From the NCBI RefSeq assembly GCF_028553725.1, contig NZ_CP067124.1:561001-625000 (forward strand): a stretch of 64,000 nt of DNA. Direction: 5' to 3'. Positions 8,916-17,561 of the stretch are shown here, piece by piece (positions within the stretch are counted from its first letter, which is position 1; every line of letters starts with the position of its first letter). A model generated the notes under the pieces. It was not told the origin of the DNA and made no database searches. It saw only the letters and a list, made by a program, of their open reading frames with translations. Origin of the DNA: Paracoccus alcaliphilus. GTDB lineage: Bacteria; Pseudomonadota; Alphaproteobacteria; Rhodobacterales; Rhodobacteraceae. A program made the translations under genes and the position numbers.

Positions 8916-10653
8916 TCAGCCCTTGCCACTCGATAGGCCCAGCATCTGGCGAGCAGTGTTGCGCAGGATGCCGCTGCGCTCGGCATCGGCCAAAGTCGCT
9001 GAAGAGAAGTTGCGGATCTGGCTCTGGGTCAGATGGGGCGGTAGCGGGGGAACCTCGGGATCGCTGCGCACTTCGATGACGGTGGGCCGCGCTGCCGCGA
9101 GAGCTTCGTCCCACGCGTCACAAATCCTCTCGGGGGCTTCAACCAGAATACCCTGCAAACCAATCATTTCCGCAAAGCGATGATAGGGAACGTCGGGGAT
9201 CGTTTGGGTGGCCTCGAACTTCGGATTGCCCTCCATGACCCGTTGTTCCCATGTCACCTGATTGAGGTCTCGGTTGTTCAATACCAAGCAGACCCATGTC
9301 GGCGTCTTCCAGTCACGCCAGTATTTCGCGACCGTGATCAGTTCGGCCATGTTGTTCATCTGCATGGCGCCATCGCCGACCATGGCGACCACCGCCCGCT
9401 CCGGATGGGCGAATTTGGCAGCAATTGCGTAGGGGACCGCCGCCCCCATCGAGGCGAGCCCGCCAGAAAGCGATGCCATCATCCCGTCGCGGATCTTCAC
9501 GTCACGGGCAAACCAGTTCGCGCAAGATCCAGAATCCGAGGTCAGGATGGCATTGTCAGGCAAACGTGCCGACAGCTCCCAGAATGGCAATTGAGGGTTT
9601 ACCGGCCTGGCGGGCTGACGCGCTCGTCCTTCCAGTGTCTTCCAGCTCTTTTGGACGCTTCGCTCGATCTTGCGTTGCCACGGCCCTCTTCGCTTGCGTT
9701 TAAGAAGGGGAAGCAATGTCCGTAAGGTTTCGCTGCTATCGCCGACCAAACTGACTTCCATCGGATAGCGCAGCGACAGCATTGAGGGATCGATGTCGAT
9801 CTGAACCCCTCTTGCCGTCCCCTCTTCAGGAAGAAACTCGGAATAGGGAAATCCCGTTCCGACCATCAGCAGCGTATCGCAGCCCGTCATCAGTTCCCAG
9901 CTGGCTTCAGTTCCCAGCAATCCTATCGCGCCCGTCACATAGCGAAGGTCGTCCGGAAGGACAGCTTTGCCCAGCAATGCCTTGGCCACGCCCGCTCCCA
10001 GAATCTCGGCCACGGCCTTTACTTCCACGGACGCGCCCAACGCGCCGGCGCCGACCAACATCGCGACACGCTTTCCGGCATTCAGTACATCCGCAGCGCG
10101 CTGCAGGTCCTTGCCCCAGGGTAGCGTTCGCGGATGCGAAAGGCCTACGCCTGAAAAAACCGCGCCATGCGCGCGGGACGGATCTTCATAAACCGCCTCC
10201 TGAAGATCATTTGGAAAGATCAGAGCCGCAACCTTCCGACCGCCGATGGCCGTCCGTATGGCCCGGTCGGTCAGATGCCGGACCTGCGATGGCAGACTGG
10301 CCTGCTGCACGAAGGCGCTGACATCCTTGAACATGGAGACAAGGTCGATTTCCTGCTGGTAGTGAGAGCCCAGAGCCGTCCGCGCCTGCTGACCCGAAAT
10401 CGCCAAAACTGGCGCGTGGGCCCGGTCCGGAAGTGGCCAGACAAACGCCCAACTCACCGGTGAACTTGGCATGTGCCGTCGCCATGAAGGCAGCCATTTC
10501 CTCATGTCTGACCTGTATGAATTCGATGTCTCCCTCGCGACTCTGCAACGCGCCCAGCAGACCGTTGATACCATCGCCAGGATAGCCGAAGATTCGGGTG
10601 ACTCCCCAATCCTTCAACCGCTGCCAGAAGAAATCGCCTACTGTCCGTGCCAT
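8916..10653 (-). pseudogene. Thiamine-diphosphate enzyme (pyruvate oxidase/acetolactate synthase-like) with internal deletion
   Basis: The N-terminus starts at ATG 10653 (AGGAGG five bases upstream) and has the YPGDGINGLLGAL and RHEEMAAF motifs with the catalytic Glu. The frame breaks just after ATSGPG, at about 10430. In another frame the protein resumes at HAPVLAISGQQAR and continues to 8916, with the middle domain and the ThDP-binding GDG...NN motif (MVGDGAMQMNN). Family members usually have about 14 residues between these points, so a short out-of-frame deletion is inferred. The enzyme would decarboxylate pyruvate or a related 2-oxoacid. An EcfG-type promoter remains upstream. Confidence 0.8.
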
Positions 10654-10686
10654 GCGCGCCTCCTGTTTGCGTTGGCCGACTGACGT

Positions 10687-10711
10687 AACCGTTTGCCGCA
10701 TGAGGTGTTCC
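10687..10711 (-). promoter_or_regulatory. EcfG-type promoter for the thiamine-diphosphate enzyme
   Basis: On the minus strand GGAAC (10707-10711), 16 nt, GGTT (10687-10690), 33 nt before the start codon. Confidence 0.75.
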
Positions 10712-10732
10712 CACTAAAGATCGGCACCGTCG

Positions 10733-10757
10733 GGAACATTGGCGGGCGGTCGGTGTT
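10733..10757 (+). promoter_or_regulatory. EcfG-type promoter for the small membrane protein at 10790
   Basis: GGAAC (10733-10737), 16 nt, TGTT (10754-10757), 32 nt before the start codon. It forms a back-to-back pair with the site at 10687-10711. Confidence 0.75.
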
Positions 10758-10789
10758 CTGGGGGTCCCATTGCATGGAGGATCCCGCTT

Positions 10790-11014
10790 ATGCCGGTAGA
10801 CGGGCAGCAACAGCACAGGTCATCAGATACCGTTCGCAACAGGTCCGAAACGAAAACGGATCGTTCGGCAGGCGAGGCTGGCGCACCTGTCGACATGGAC
10901 TACTATCGGAAGTCCAAGCAAGTAGGAGCGCGGCTGACACTTGGCGCCTGGGCCCCCGCGCTCGTGCTGCTGGCATTGATCGCTATGGCGAGCCTGTGGT
11001 TTCTGGTTGGCTGA
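10790..11014 (+). CDS. Small single-pass membrane protein
   Basis: This 74-residue protein has a polar N-terminal half rich in Gln, Arg and Ser, and one C-terminal membrane helix (about residues 52-73, LTLGAWAPALVLLALIAMAS). ATG at 10790 is chosen because GGAGG lies ten bases upstream and the EcfG-type promoter ends 32 nt before it; an earlier ATG would overlap the promoter. No family is recognised. Confidence 0.55.
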   Translation: MPVDGQQQHRSSDTVRNRSETKTDRSAGEAGAPVDMDYYRKSKQVGARLTLGAWAPALVLLALIAMASLWFLVG

Positions 11015-11186
11015 GCAACGACAGTTCCCTCAACAATAACGGAATCAGTTGCAGGAATGATATGCACGAATGTCAGATCGAACAGCTAAACGATTTGGTA
11101 GGGCAAAATCGTCCGACGCATTGCTCGGCAGAGGAGCCAGCGTCACAAACATATCCTGGCTCAGCCGTTCCCGGGTTCGAACATTA

Positions 11187-12000
11187 GGTCGTGTGGGGAT
11201 TCATCGTGAGTTGATAACGGCGGCAGCGAGGTAGACCATTGCTTCGAAGCTCCGGTCGGTCTTGCAGGCACGCATGGCGATGCGCTTGAACTCCTTGAGC
11301 TTGCAGAAGAAGTTCTCGATGAGATGGCGCCAGGCGTAGATATCGGCGTCGATCCTGAGCTTCTGCGCACGGGCGGGGTGTTGCGAGATCACGATCCGGG
11401 CGCCGCGATCGTTCAACTCGGCAACCAGCGCATTGCTGTCGAAGGCCTTGTCGGCGATCAAGCCGTCGAAGGCGATCCCGTCGATCAGCGGCGGCACCTC
11501 GACGCTGTCGTAGCGCTGGCCCGGCATCAGACGGAAGCGCACGAGGTTGCCCAAGGCATCGGTGAGGGCCAGGATCTTGGTCGTTATGCCGCCTTTGGAG
11601 CGGCCAATGGCCTGGCTCTGAGTCCCCCTTTTGCGCCCTGTCCGTGACGATGGACCTTGACAATTGTGGCATCGACCATGGCGTATTCCAGGTCGGGATC
11701 ATCCGACAGCGCATCGAATATGCGCCTGAAAACATCGGCTTCCCGCCAATCTCGGAACCGCCGGAACACCGTGTTCCAGTTGCCGAACCGTTCCGGCAGG
11801 TCGCGCCACGGACTGCCCGTGCGCACAATCCACAGCACCGTTTCCAGAAACAGTCGGTTGTCTTTTCCGCTCCGTCCAGGGTCGCTTGACTTACCCAGAC
11901 AGTGCGGCTCGATCTTCGCCCATTGGGCATCCGTCAGAACATCGCGATCCATCCGAAGTATGAATCACATCAACCCCCGCTTGTGAATCCCCACACGCCC
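11187..12000. mobile_element. IS5-family (IS427-type) insertion sequence, 814 bp
   Basis: The ends form an imperfect inverted repeat: GG(T/G)CGTGTGGGGATTCA at 11187 and its reverse complement ending at 12000. TA flanks both sides (11185-11186 and 12001-12002), as expected for the 2-bp target duplication of this group. It carries one transposase split over two frames. It lies in the gap between the small membrane protein and the SDR gene and does not break a recognisable gene. Confidence 0.85.
11201..11952 (-). CDS. IS427-type transposase, two overlapping frames
   Basis: The first frame (11952-11584) starts MDRDVLTDAQWAKIEPHCLG and contains the helix-turn-helix region and the first DDE aspartate (MVDATIVKVHRHGQGAKGG). 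The second frame (about 11554-11201) supplies the rest, with the DKAFDSN aspartate and the Y-R-E-like end (RHLIENFFCKLKEFKRIA). IS427-group elements normally make the full enzyme by programmed frameshifting between such frames, so the split is probably natural rather than damage. Confidence 0.8.
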
Positions 12001-12158
12001 TAATGATCGTGTAGCGGCGGTGAACCCGGACTGGTTTGGCGCATCGGTCGTGCCAGCGCAACGATATGGGCGCTAACGCGCTTTCCGGAATGGGTGGGGG
12101 GACCTGATAGGTCAGACCAGTACGCGAATATGACGGAACTGGCCCCGTTCTGTCTGCG

Positions 12159-13031
12159 TCACAACATCGGCCGTCCACCGGTCACCTCATAGAGAGCGCC
12201 AGTGGTATAGCTCGACTCGCTCGATGCAAGCAGGACATATGTCGCCGCAAGTTCGGCGGGCTGCCCTGGCCGTTTCAGCGGGGTGTCCTTGCCGAAATTC
12301 CTTACCTTCTCTTCCGGCATGGTTGATGGGATCAGCGGCGTCCAGATGGGCCCCGGAGCCACTGCGTTGACGCGGATGCCCCGATCTGCCAGCAGCCCCG
12401 CGAGCCCTGCCGTGAAATTGGCGATCGCCCCTTTGGTTGTGGCATAGGCCAGCAAGGTTGCCGAAGGGCTTGTGGCGTTGATCGACGAGGTGTTGATGAT
12501 TGCGGCGCCCGGTTTCATGTGCTTTACCGCTTCTTGGCAGAGGTAAAACATCGAGTAGATGTTGGTCCTGAAGGTCAGGTCCCATTCCTCGGTGCTGATA
12601 TCCTCGAACTGCTCGAATGTTGCCTGATGAGCGGCGTTATTGACCAGAATGTCCAGCCGGCCCAGCTCCTCCACGGCCTTGCCAATCAGAGATCTGGCAT
12701 AATGTTCGTCCGAGATGTCGCCCCGCGCCAGAACAGCCTTCCGCCCCGCCTTTTCCACCCAGCGGGCGGTGTCCTGCGCATCCTCGTCTTCTTCCAGATA
12801 GTTGATGACGATATCCGCGCCTTCCCGCGCGAAGGCAATGGCGACTGCCCTCCCGATGCCTGAATCTCCGCCGGTAATGATTGCTACGCGGTCCTTGAGC
12901 CGATCATTGCCGCGATAGCTCTCCTCACCATGATCCGGTTGCGGATCCATCTGGCCGGTATAACCGGGCATGTCCTGCTGTTGTTCGGGCAGCGGAGGCT
13001 GGACGTGCTTCTTCTGCGGATCATCCTGCAT
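12159..13031 (-). CDS. Short-chain dehydrogenase/reductase (YghA/glucose dehydrogenase-like)
   Basis: This 290-residue protein has a disordered Gln/Pro-rich leader of about 45 residues and then a classical SDR Rossmann fold. It shows the NAD(P)-binding TGGDSGIGRA, the NNAAH motif, the catalytic Ser (INTSSINA) and the YATTKGA catalytic Tyr/Lys. The N-terminal extension is typical of the bacterial stress-associated SDR subgroup. A GGAG site precedes the start. An EcfG-type promoter lies about 158 nt upstream, giving a long leader. The substrate is unknown. Confidence 0.85.
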   Translation of the reverse strand: MQDDPQKKHVQPPLPEQQQDMPGYTGQMDPQPDHGEESYRGNDRLKDRVAIITGGDSGIGRAVAIAFAREGADIVINYLEEDEDAQDTARWVEKAGRKAVLARGDISDEHYARSLIGKAVEELGRLDILVNNAAHQATFEQFEDISTEEWDLTFRTNIYSMFYLCQEAVKHMKPGAAIINTSSINATSPSATLLAYATTKGAIANFTAGLAGLLADRGIRVNAVAPGPIWTPLIPSTMPEEKVRNFGKDTPLKRPGQPAELAATYVLLASSESSYTTGALYEVTGGRPML

Positions 13032-13188
13032 TTTTTACTCCTGTTCAAATGCTGCTTCACCTCGACAAGAGATGCGGCATCAATTCTAAACGTTGGGGCA
13101 CTCGTGCCGCTTGAGACACTCGCTTTCCTGGATTTGCCTGCACGGGAGCCGGTGCAAACGCACATGTCCGCGCATTTACAACTGGTGC

Positions 13189-13213
13189 AACAGGAACCGG
13201 TGCCTGTTGTTCC
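13189..13213 (-). promoter_or_regulatory. EcfG-type promoter, probably for the SDR gene
   Basis: On the minus strand GGAAC (13209-13213), 16 nt, TGTT (13189-13192). The distance to the SDR start (158 nt) is longer than for the other sites, so this assignment is less certain. Confidence 0.5.
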
Positions 13214-13821
13214 CGATAAAGCAACAAAATCGCTGATTTTTCTCTTTGTCCTATTGGCGAGCAGGTTCCGAATGACCAAAATGCATCGGCAGAAGGTGGC
13301 TCTCGGCATGGTGCCGGCCAGCGCCACAGAAACGGTCCTGACTGCGGCTATCTCGGCACGGAAGAGGCGCCGGTGACGGCGTTTCGGCTGGCGCGCGCGG
13401 CCTAGTCATCCTGCCGATGATCTCACGCTCAACCGGTTGCCCCACAAGATCGAGAGCCGGTGAGGATTTTTACGCCATCTTTGTCTGTATCATGGTCGAC
13501 GCTGGGGGATCGAGATCGTCAACAAGATGCTCTTCGGACCACGTGTCGCGTTTTACAGTTACGATCACGCAATTCACCTCACAGAACGTACGACTGAAGG
13601 CGGAGGACTTCCGGATCGAAAAGACGCAAAACAATGAAGCGCGATTTCAAGGTTGTCGACGTTTTCTCGGCGAGTGAGACAGCCGCCGCGCTGGTGCGGT
13701 CCCGATCGCCACGCCAAGCTAGCATGCGGCGATCTGGCATTCAGCGATGAAGACAACTTGACTTTGTATAGGTCAGGGTTCCTATACTTAGGCAGGTTTT
13801 CGCTTATCATGGTTTATTGTC
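13214..13821. other. About 600 nt without a convincing gene
   Basis: Reading frames here are short and change character repeatedly. A stretch around 13505-13640 on the plus strand reads like a short broken protein (GIEIVNKMLFGP onwards), which faintly recalls DUF2061 membrane proteins, but I cannot support that. No RNA gene or clear promoter is seen. Confidence 0.3.
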
Positions 13822-14013
13822 ATGCCCCACAAATCCACCCCGCGCATCTTCCGTCCTGCCGTTTCGCCCCATGAATGGGCGGTGATCCTGACCGTTCTCG
13901 GCACCTACCGCCACAACAAGGATTTCCGGAAAATCCATGATCGCTTGACCGACGAAGCAGCGAAAGCGGGAATCAAGGTTCCACAGGGCTTGTCCCAGGT
14001 CGGCCAGCACTGA
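13822..14013 (+). CDS. Hypothetical 63-residue protein
   Basis: A short basic protein (MPHKSTPRIFRPAVSPHEW onwards) with mixed helix-forming residues and no membrane segment. It lacks a clear ribosome site and I do not recognise it. It ends 78 nt before the next small stress gene, which has its own promoter. It may be an old gene fragment. Confidence 0.3.
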   Translation: MPHKSTPRIFRPAVSPHEWAVILTVLGTYRHNKDFRKIHDRLTDEAAKAGIKVPQGLSQVGQH

Positions 14014-14045
14014 CGAAGGCGCGTGGGCCGCGCCCGCAGACGACG

Positions 14046-14070
14046 GGAACATATGCCCGCCCCCCAAGTT
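14046..14070 (+). promoter_or_regulatory. EcfG-type promoter for the 80-residue protein
   Basis: GGAAC (14046-14050), 16 nt, AGTT (14067-14070), 21 nt before the start codon. Confidence 0.65.
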
Positions 14071-14091
14071 ACAGGCATGGAGGTTTGACCC

Positions 14092-14334
14092 ATGACCAGA
14101 GAACGACCGAAGCAGCACAACCCAGCGGCCGATCCCGAGCGGGAGAATGGCCAAGGTGAACATGAGGGCGTCCCGCACGATCCGAAAGAGTTCGACACGC
14201 TCAATCCGGCCAAGCAGAAAGACATTCGGCAAGATGCCGACAATCCCGTCGAGCCGGATGGCCGGAAGCCCGACACTGCCATGTGCGAGAACCGGGACCG
14301 GCCGGGAATGGTCGATAAGAGCGAAGACTGCTGA
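14092..14334 (+). CDS. Small hydrophilic stress-associated protein
   Basis: This 80-residue protein is very rich in Asp, Glu, Pro, Asn and Arg with almost no hydrophobic residues, so it is probably disordered. GGAGG lies nine bases before ATG 14092 and an EcfG-type promoter precedes it. An IS903-type element has inserted exactly at the stop codon: its target duplication starts at 14333, within the TGA at 14332-14334. The protein appears intact but its 3' untranslated region has been replaced. No family recognised. Confidence 0.55.
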   Translation: MTRERPKQHNPAADPERENGQGEHEGVPHDPKEFDTLNPAKQKDIRQDADNPVEPDGRKPDTAMCENRDRPGMVDKSEDC

Positions 14335-14341
14335 CTCAACC

Positions 14342-15395
14342 GGCGTTGTTGCAGAACTCCGTTTTCTGAGGGATTCACACTGCGAATCCAGTGGGCTAAG
14401 GGGCGAGTATGAGCAAGCCTGAGCCGACCCGCTACCGCACGATGAACTGGAAGTCCTACAACGATGCCTTGAAGCGGCGCGGGTCCCTTCTGATCTGGCT
14501 GGACAAGGACATGGTTTGGCGCGCACCCAAATCCGGATGCAATGGTCGGCCGCCGGTCTTCTCTGATGCCGCGATCCAGTTCTGCTTGATGGTGAAGGTT
14601 CTGTTCGGCCTGCCTCTGCGGCAAACGACAGGGATGGTGGCGAGCATCCTTTCGATGGCCGGGCTCGACTGGCGGGTGCCCGATTTCTCGACCCTGAGCC
14701 GCAGGCAGAAGCGCATCACGGTTCAGATCACGAGCCGCCGTGCGCCGGGGCCGCTGAACCTGCTGGTGGACAGCACCGGGATCAAGTTTCTTGGTGATGG
14801 GGAATGGCTTGCCCGCAAGCATGGCCCGCATCGCCGACGCCAATATCGTAAGGTTCATCTGGCGATGGACACGGCTACAGGTGACATCCGCGCCGTCGAA
14901 TTCACCTCAAGCCGTGAAGGCGACAGCCCTGTTCTGCCCGACCTGCTCAACCAGATCCCAGAGGATGAACAGATCGGCACCGTCACCGGCGACGGTGCCT
15001 TTGACACCCGACGCTGCCACACCGCGATCCTGGATCGAGGCGGCACCGCCATCATCCCGATCCGGAGGAATGGCCGTCTCTGGAAGGAGGATTGCCCCGC
15101 AGCCAGGGCGCGCAACGAGATCCTCCGGGCAACCCAGCGCTTGGGCAGGGCCATATGGAAGCGCTGGTCAGGTTATCACGTCCGAAGCAGGATCGAGGCA
15201 AGGATGCGCTGCCTCAAGGCCTTCGGTGAACGCATCTCATCACGAGACCCGGACCGCCAGACCGCCGAAATCCATATCCGCATCGCCCTCATGAACCGCT
15301 TCAATGCCCTCGGATCCGCCGAGATCAAACGCGTGGCATGAACTCAACGCGGAAAGGGAAAACTGCGCTCACACACTGACTTCTGCAACAACGCC
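14342..15395. mobile_element. IS5-family (IS903-type) insertion sequence, 1054 bp, complete
   Basis: Perfect terminal inverted repeats GGCGTTGTTGCAGAA occur at 14342 and, inverted, ending at 15395. A 9-bp direct target duplication GACTCAACC flanks the element (14333-14341 and 15396-15404). Nine base pairs is the normal duplication length of the IS903 group. The intact transposase gene and perfect duplication suggest a fairly recent insertion. Confidence 0.95.
14409..15341 (+). CDS. IS903-type transposase
   Basis: This 310-residue DDE transposase covers almost the whole element. The catalytic residues are visible in order: LLVDSTGIK (Asp), TGDGAFDTR (Asp) and the Y-x2-R-x3-E region (YHVRSRIEARM). 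It begins MSKPEPTRYRTMNWKSYNDAL, as usual for the group. The reading frame is uninterrupted, so the element may be active. Confidence 0.93.
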   Translation: MSKPEPTRYRTMNWKSYNDALKRRGSLLIWLDKDMVWRAPKSGCNGRPPVFSDAAIQFCLMVKVLFGLPLRQTTGMVASILSMAGLDWRVPDFSTLSRRQKRITVQITSRRAPGPLNLLVDSTGIKFLGDGEWLARKHGPHRRRQYRKVHLAMDTATGDIRAVEFTSSREGDSPVLPDLLNQIPEDEQIGTVTGDGAFDTRRCHTAILDRGGTAIIPIRRNGRLWKEDCPAARARNEILRATQRLGRAIWKRWSGYHVRSRIEARMRCLKAFGERISSRDPDRQTAEIHIRIALMNRFNALGSAEIKRVA

Positions 15396-15639
15396 GACTC
15401 AACCCACGGAAGCAAGCCGGGTCCGGCCGGTCTCGCGCCTGCTCCGGGGTGCCGCTTCAAACTTCGCAAGTAGGCGGAACAAGGCTACTTGTTTGGCGTT
15501 CTTGTCGCGATGCAGCATCTGACGTCCCGCATCGCCATTTTTTTTGTAATTGCCTGAACAAGCGCTTTGGGAGGGAAATTCTTCCACTGCATCATCTATC
15601 TGTTCGTAAGCGGGAAGCGGAGACCGTTCAGGCCTTGTA

Positions 15640-15835
15640 GTTCCATGGCATGAGAGCGTCGATGTTTGCGCTTTGCCATTGCTTGGCAATGTGCTCCAAG
15701 GTCTGGGTAGCCACACGACGGGGTCGACGCTGTTCGTTTTGCAGGTCTGCAAGAGCGTGGAGATGGTGGCCCATGTCCGACCGCCGCCATCTGACCCGGC
15801 GAACAGGCTGTTCTTCCTCGTGATGGTCATCACCC
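15640..15835 (-). pseudogene. IS66-family transposase, C-terminal remnant
   Basis: On the minus strand the frame reads RKNSLFAGSDGGGRTWATISTLLQTCK followed by VDPVVWL. This is the hallmark C-terminal block of IS66 TnpC, with a frameshift before the usual final PWN motif near 15650. Everything upstream of this block has been lost at the junction with the recombinase operon relic. The 230 nt between it and the IS903 element contain nothing I recognise. Confidence 0.75.
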
Positions 15836-15868
15836 GTTCATTCTGCCCATGTCGGGCAATTTGTTGAG

Positions 15869-16318
15869 GTGCATTACCGGTGGCACGCGCTCTTCGGCCG
15901 ACAGGTTCGGGTCGAGCGTGTCGACCGACGCAAGTCCGGTCAGTTTGTCCATATCGAGGTGCTGCCTGGCATCTTCATGGTCGTGGCCGCGTGGATGCTC
16001 GACCCGGCAGCTTGCACCGGCATGGTCCTCGGCACACCGCGCGTATCGCTCGCGGCCCTGTCGGATCTCGATGACCTTCTGAGTCGGCGCGGTCTTCGGC
16101 GAAGCTCTTCCGGTGATGTCATCGCCGGAAAGGAACAGACCGATGCAAGACCTGCCCACCGGGCCGTCGAGCCCCAGGCAACTGCAGATGCAGTTCGACT
16201 CGGAGCGGTTGCGCGGAATGAGCCCACGGGAGCGCCAGCAGGTATTGACGCGCCTGGCCATTTTGTTGGCCGAAGCGGGGGAACGAGCAAGTTGGAGCAA
16301 GACGATGATGGACCGTGA
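15869..16318 (+). CDS. DUF5372-like protein of a recombinase operon
   Basis: The block HYRWHALFGRQVRV, followed by WMLDPAACTGM and APRVSLAAL-like GTPRVSLAAL, matches small proteins that precede transposon-borne serine recombinases. It probably starts before 15869, at a GTG, and its N-terminus may have been lost at the IS66 junction. It overlaps the recombinase relic, as in intact operons of this type. Function unknown. Confidence 0.5.
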   Translation: MHYRWHALFGRQVRVERVDRRKSGQFVHIEVLPGIFMVVAAWMLDPAACTGMVLGTPRVSLAALSDLDDLLSRRGLRRSSSGDVIAGKEQTDARPAHRAVEPQATADAVRLGAVARNEPTGAPAGIDAPGHFVGRSGGTSKLEQDDDGP

Positions 16319-16520
16319 TCTCTTTCCGCCGGCCATCCTGCAGCGCAAGGCGGTGGTCTATGTGCGCCAATCGACCCCGGCCCAGGTGGAGTTCAACACC
16401 GAGAGCCGGCGACGGCAATATGAACTGGTCGAAGTCGCGCGTCGTCGTGGTTTCCGGACCGTGGATGTGATCGACGACGATCTCGGCCGCTCTGCCAGCG
16501 GCATGGCGGCCCGAGCGCCG
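16143..16520 (+). pseudogene. Serine recombinase, N-terminal remnant
   Basis: The frame begins with the short leader protein (LQMQFDSERLRGMSPRERQ), then enters the resolvase domain: AVVYVRQSTPAQ with the catalytic Ser, ESRRRQYELVEVARRRGF and DDDLGRSASGM. It stops matching at about 16515, where DNA of the duplicated membrane-protein gene begins. Only about 75 residues of the catalytic domain remain, so it is inactive. Confidence 0.8.
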
Positions 16521-16524
16521 ACGC

Positions 16525-16805
16525 GTACCCGTTGCTCTTACCAGAAGGATAGCGACGCCAGCCCAGAAGAACGCCGATACGATATGGATTATCGCGCCGG
16601 GGGCAGTATGGGTGAGGTCCACATCTGCGATGGTAACCGCAGCCGGGCCATGCAGGACATTCGAGGTGGCGTTCAGCGGCATCCACGGCGCCACCCCCTC
16701 CATGACCGCCATCACGCCCAGAACCAACGCCGACAGGACCGCCGCAAAGCTGCCCGCAAGGGGCAGGGCAAGGCCGAGACCTGCCATCGGATTGCGGACC
16801 GTCAT
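16525..16805 (-). pseudogene. Truncated second copy of the small membrane protein gene
   Basis: It matches the first 85 or so residues of the protein at 433-1047 (same start MTVRNPMA, then PWMPLNATS and THTAPGAIIHIVSAFFWAGVA). It diverges at about 16530, where recombinase DNA replaces the rest. The frame reads on as nonsense. Promoter and ribosome site are conserved, so a chimeric product could still be made. Confidence 0.8.
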
Positions 16806-16833
16806 GAGGATTCTCCTTCATTCGGGCGCCGTT

Positions 16834-16858
16834 AACCGCAAAACCCCCGATATGTTCC
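16834..16858 (-). promoter_or_regulatory. EcfG-type promoter before the truncated membrane gene
   Basis: On the minus strand GGAAC (16854-16858), 16 nt, GGTT (16834-16837). It is the duplicate of the site at 1076-1100. Confidence 0.75.
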
Positions 16859-16937
16859 CGCATCACCGCCGGACGAAAAACTTCGCACGGGTTTTCGCGG
16901 GATGAGCCTCACGGATCAATTTTCGATGCGGCAGGCA

Positions 16938-16962
16938 GGAACATCCCGCTCGCTACCTTGTT
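16938..16962 (+). promoter_or_regulatory. EcfG-type promoter for the second DUF892 copy
   Basis: GGAAC (16938-16942), 16 nt, TGTT (16959-16962), 49 nt before the start codon. It is identical in the boxes and spacer to the site at 1180-1204. Confidence 0.8.
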
Positions 16963-17011
16963 GCTTTCACCGTCTGCCGCAGAAGGCGGCATGAGTTCAC
17001 AGGAGGATCCG

Positions 17012-17512
17012 ATGAAGACCAAGGCCCTTGATGACCTGTTTCATGACACGTTGCGGGATATCTATTACGCGGAACGCCAGATCCTGAAGGCCCTTCCGAA
17101 GATGGCGCGCGGCGCACAATCGGAGGAACTGCGTTCGGCCTTCGAGGCGCATCGCGAGGAGACCGAAGTGCATGTCGAGCGGCTGCAGAACGTGTTCGAG
17201 TTGATCGGCAAACGCCCTCGCGGGAAGACCTGTCCGGCTATTGATGGGATCATTGAGGAGGGCGAGGAGATACTGGAATCTTTCAAGGGTTCTCTGGCGC
17301 TGGATGCGGGGCTGGTGTCGGCGGCGCAGGCGGTCGAACATTACGAGATCACCCGTTACGGCACACTGAAGCGGTGGGCGGAGGTATTGGGCATGAAAGA
17401 GGCGGCTGCGCTGCTGTCAAGCACTCTGGACGAAGAGTCGGCTGCGGATGAAAAGTTGACCGGCATTGCCGACAAGACGGCCAATCCCGAAGCTGCCGAG
17501 CCGGTTGAATAA
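17012..17512 (+). CDS. DUF892 (YciE/YciF-like) ferritin-like stress protein, second copy
   Basis: This 166-residue protein differs from the 1253-1750 product at only a handful of positions (for example GSLALD for DSPALD) and by one extra C-terminal residue. Start, AGGAGG site and promoter are the same as in copy one. It is probably followed in the same transcript by the DJ-1/PfpI gene 49 nt downstream, whereas copy one is followed by convergent otsA. The duplication appears recent, because upstream non-coding DNA is also nearly identical. Confidence 0.88.
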   Translation: MKTKALDDLFHDTLRDIYYAERQILKALPKMARGAQSEELRSAFEAHREETEVHVERLQNVFELIGKRPRGKTCPAIDGIIEEGEEILESFKGSLALDAGLVSAAQAVEHYEITRYGTLKRWAEVLGMKEAAALLSSTLDEESAADEKLTGIADKTANPEAAEPVE

Positions 17513-17561
17513 TTCCCGCCGCAAAACTCTGTCGATTTCATGGTCATCAAAGGAACACGCC

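Noticed and set aside
13505..13640. Remnant of a DUF2061 membrane protein
   Set aside because: The resemblance rests on a few residues and there is no start or continuous frame.
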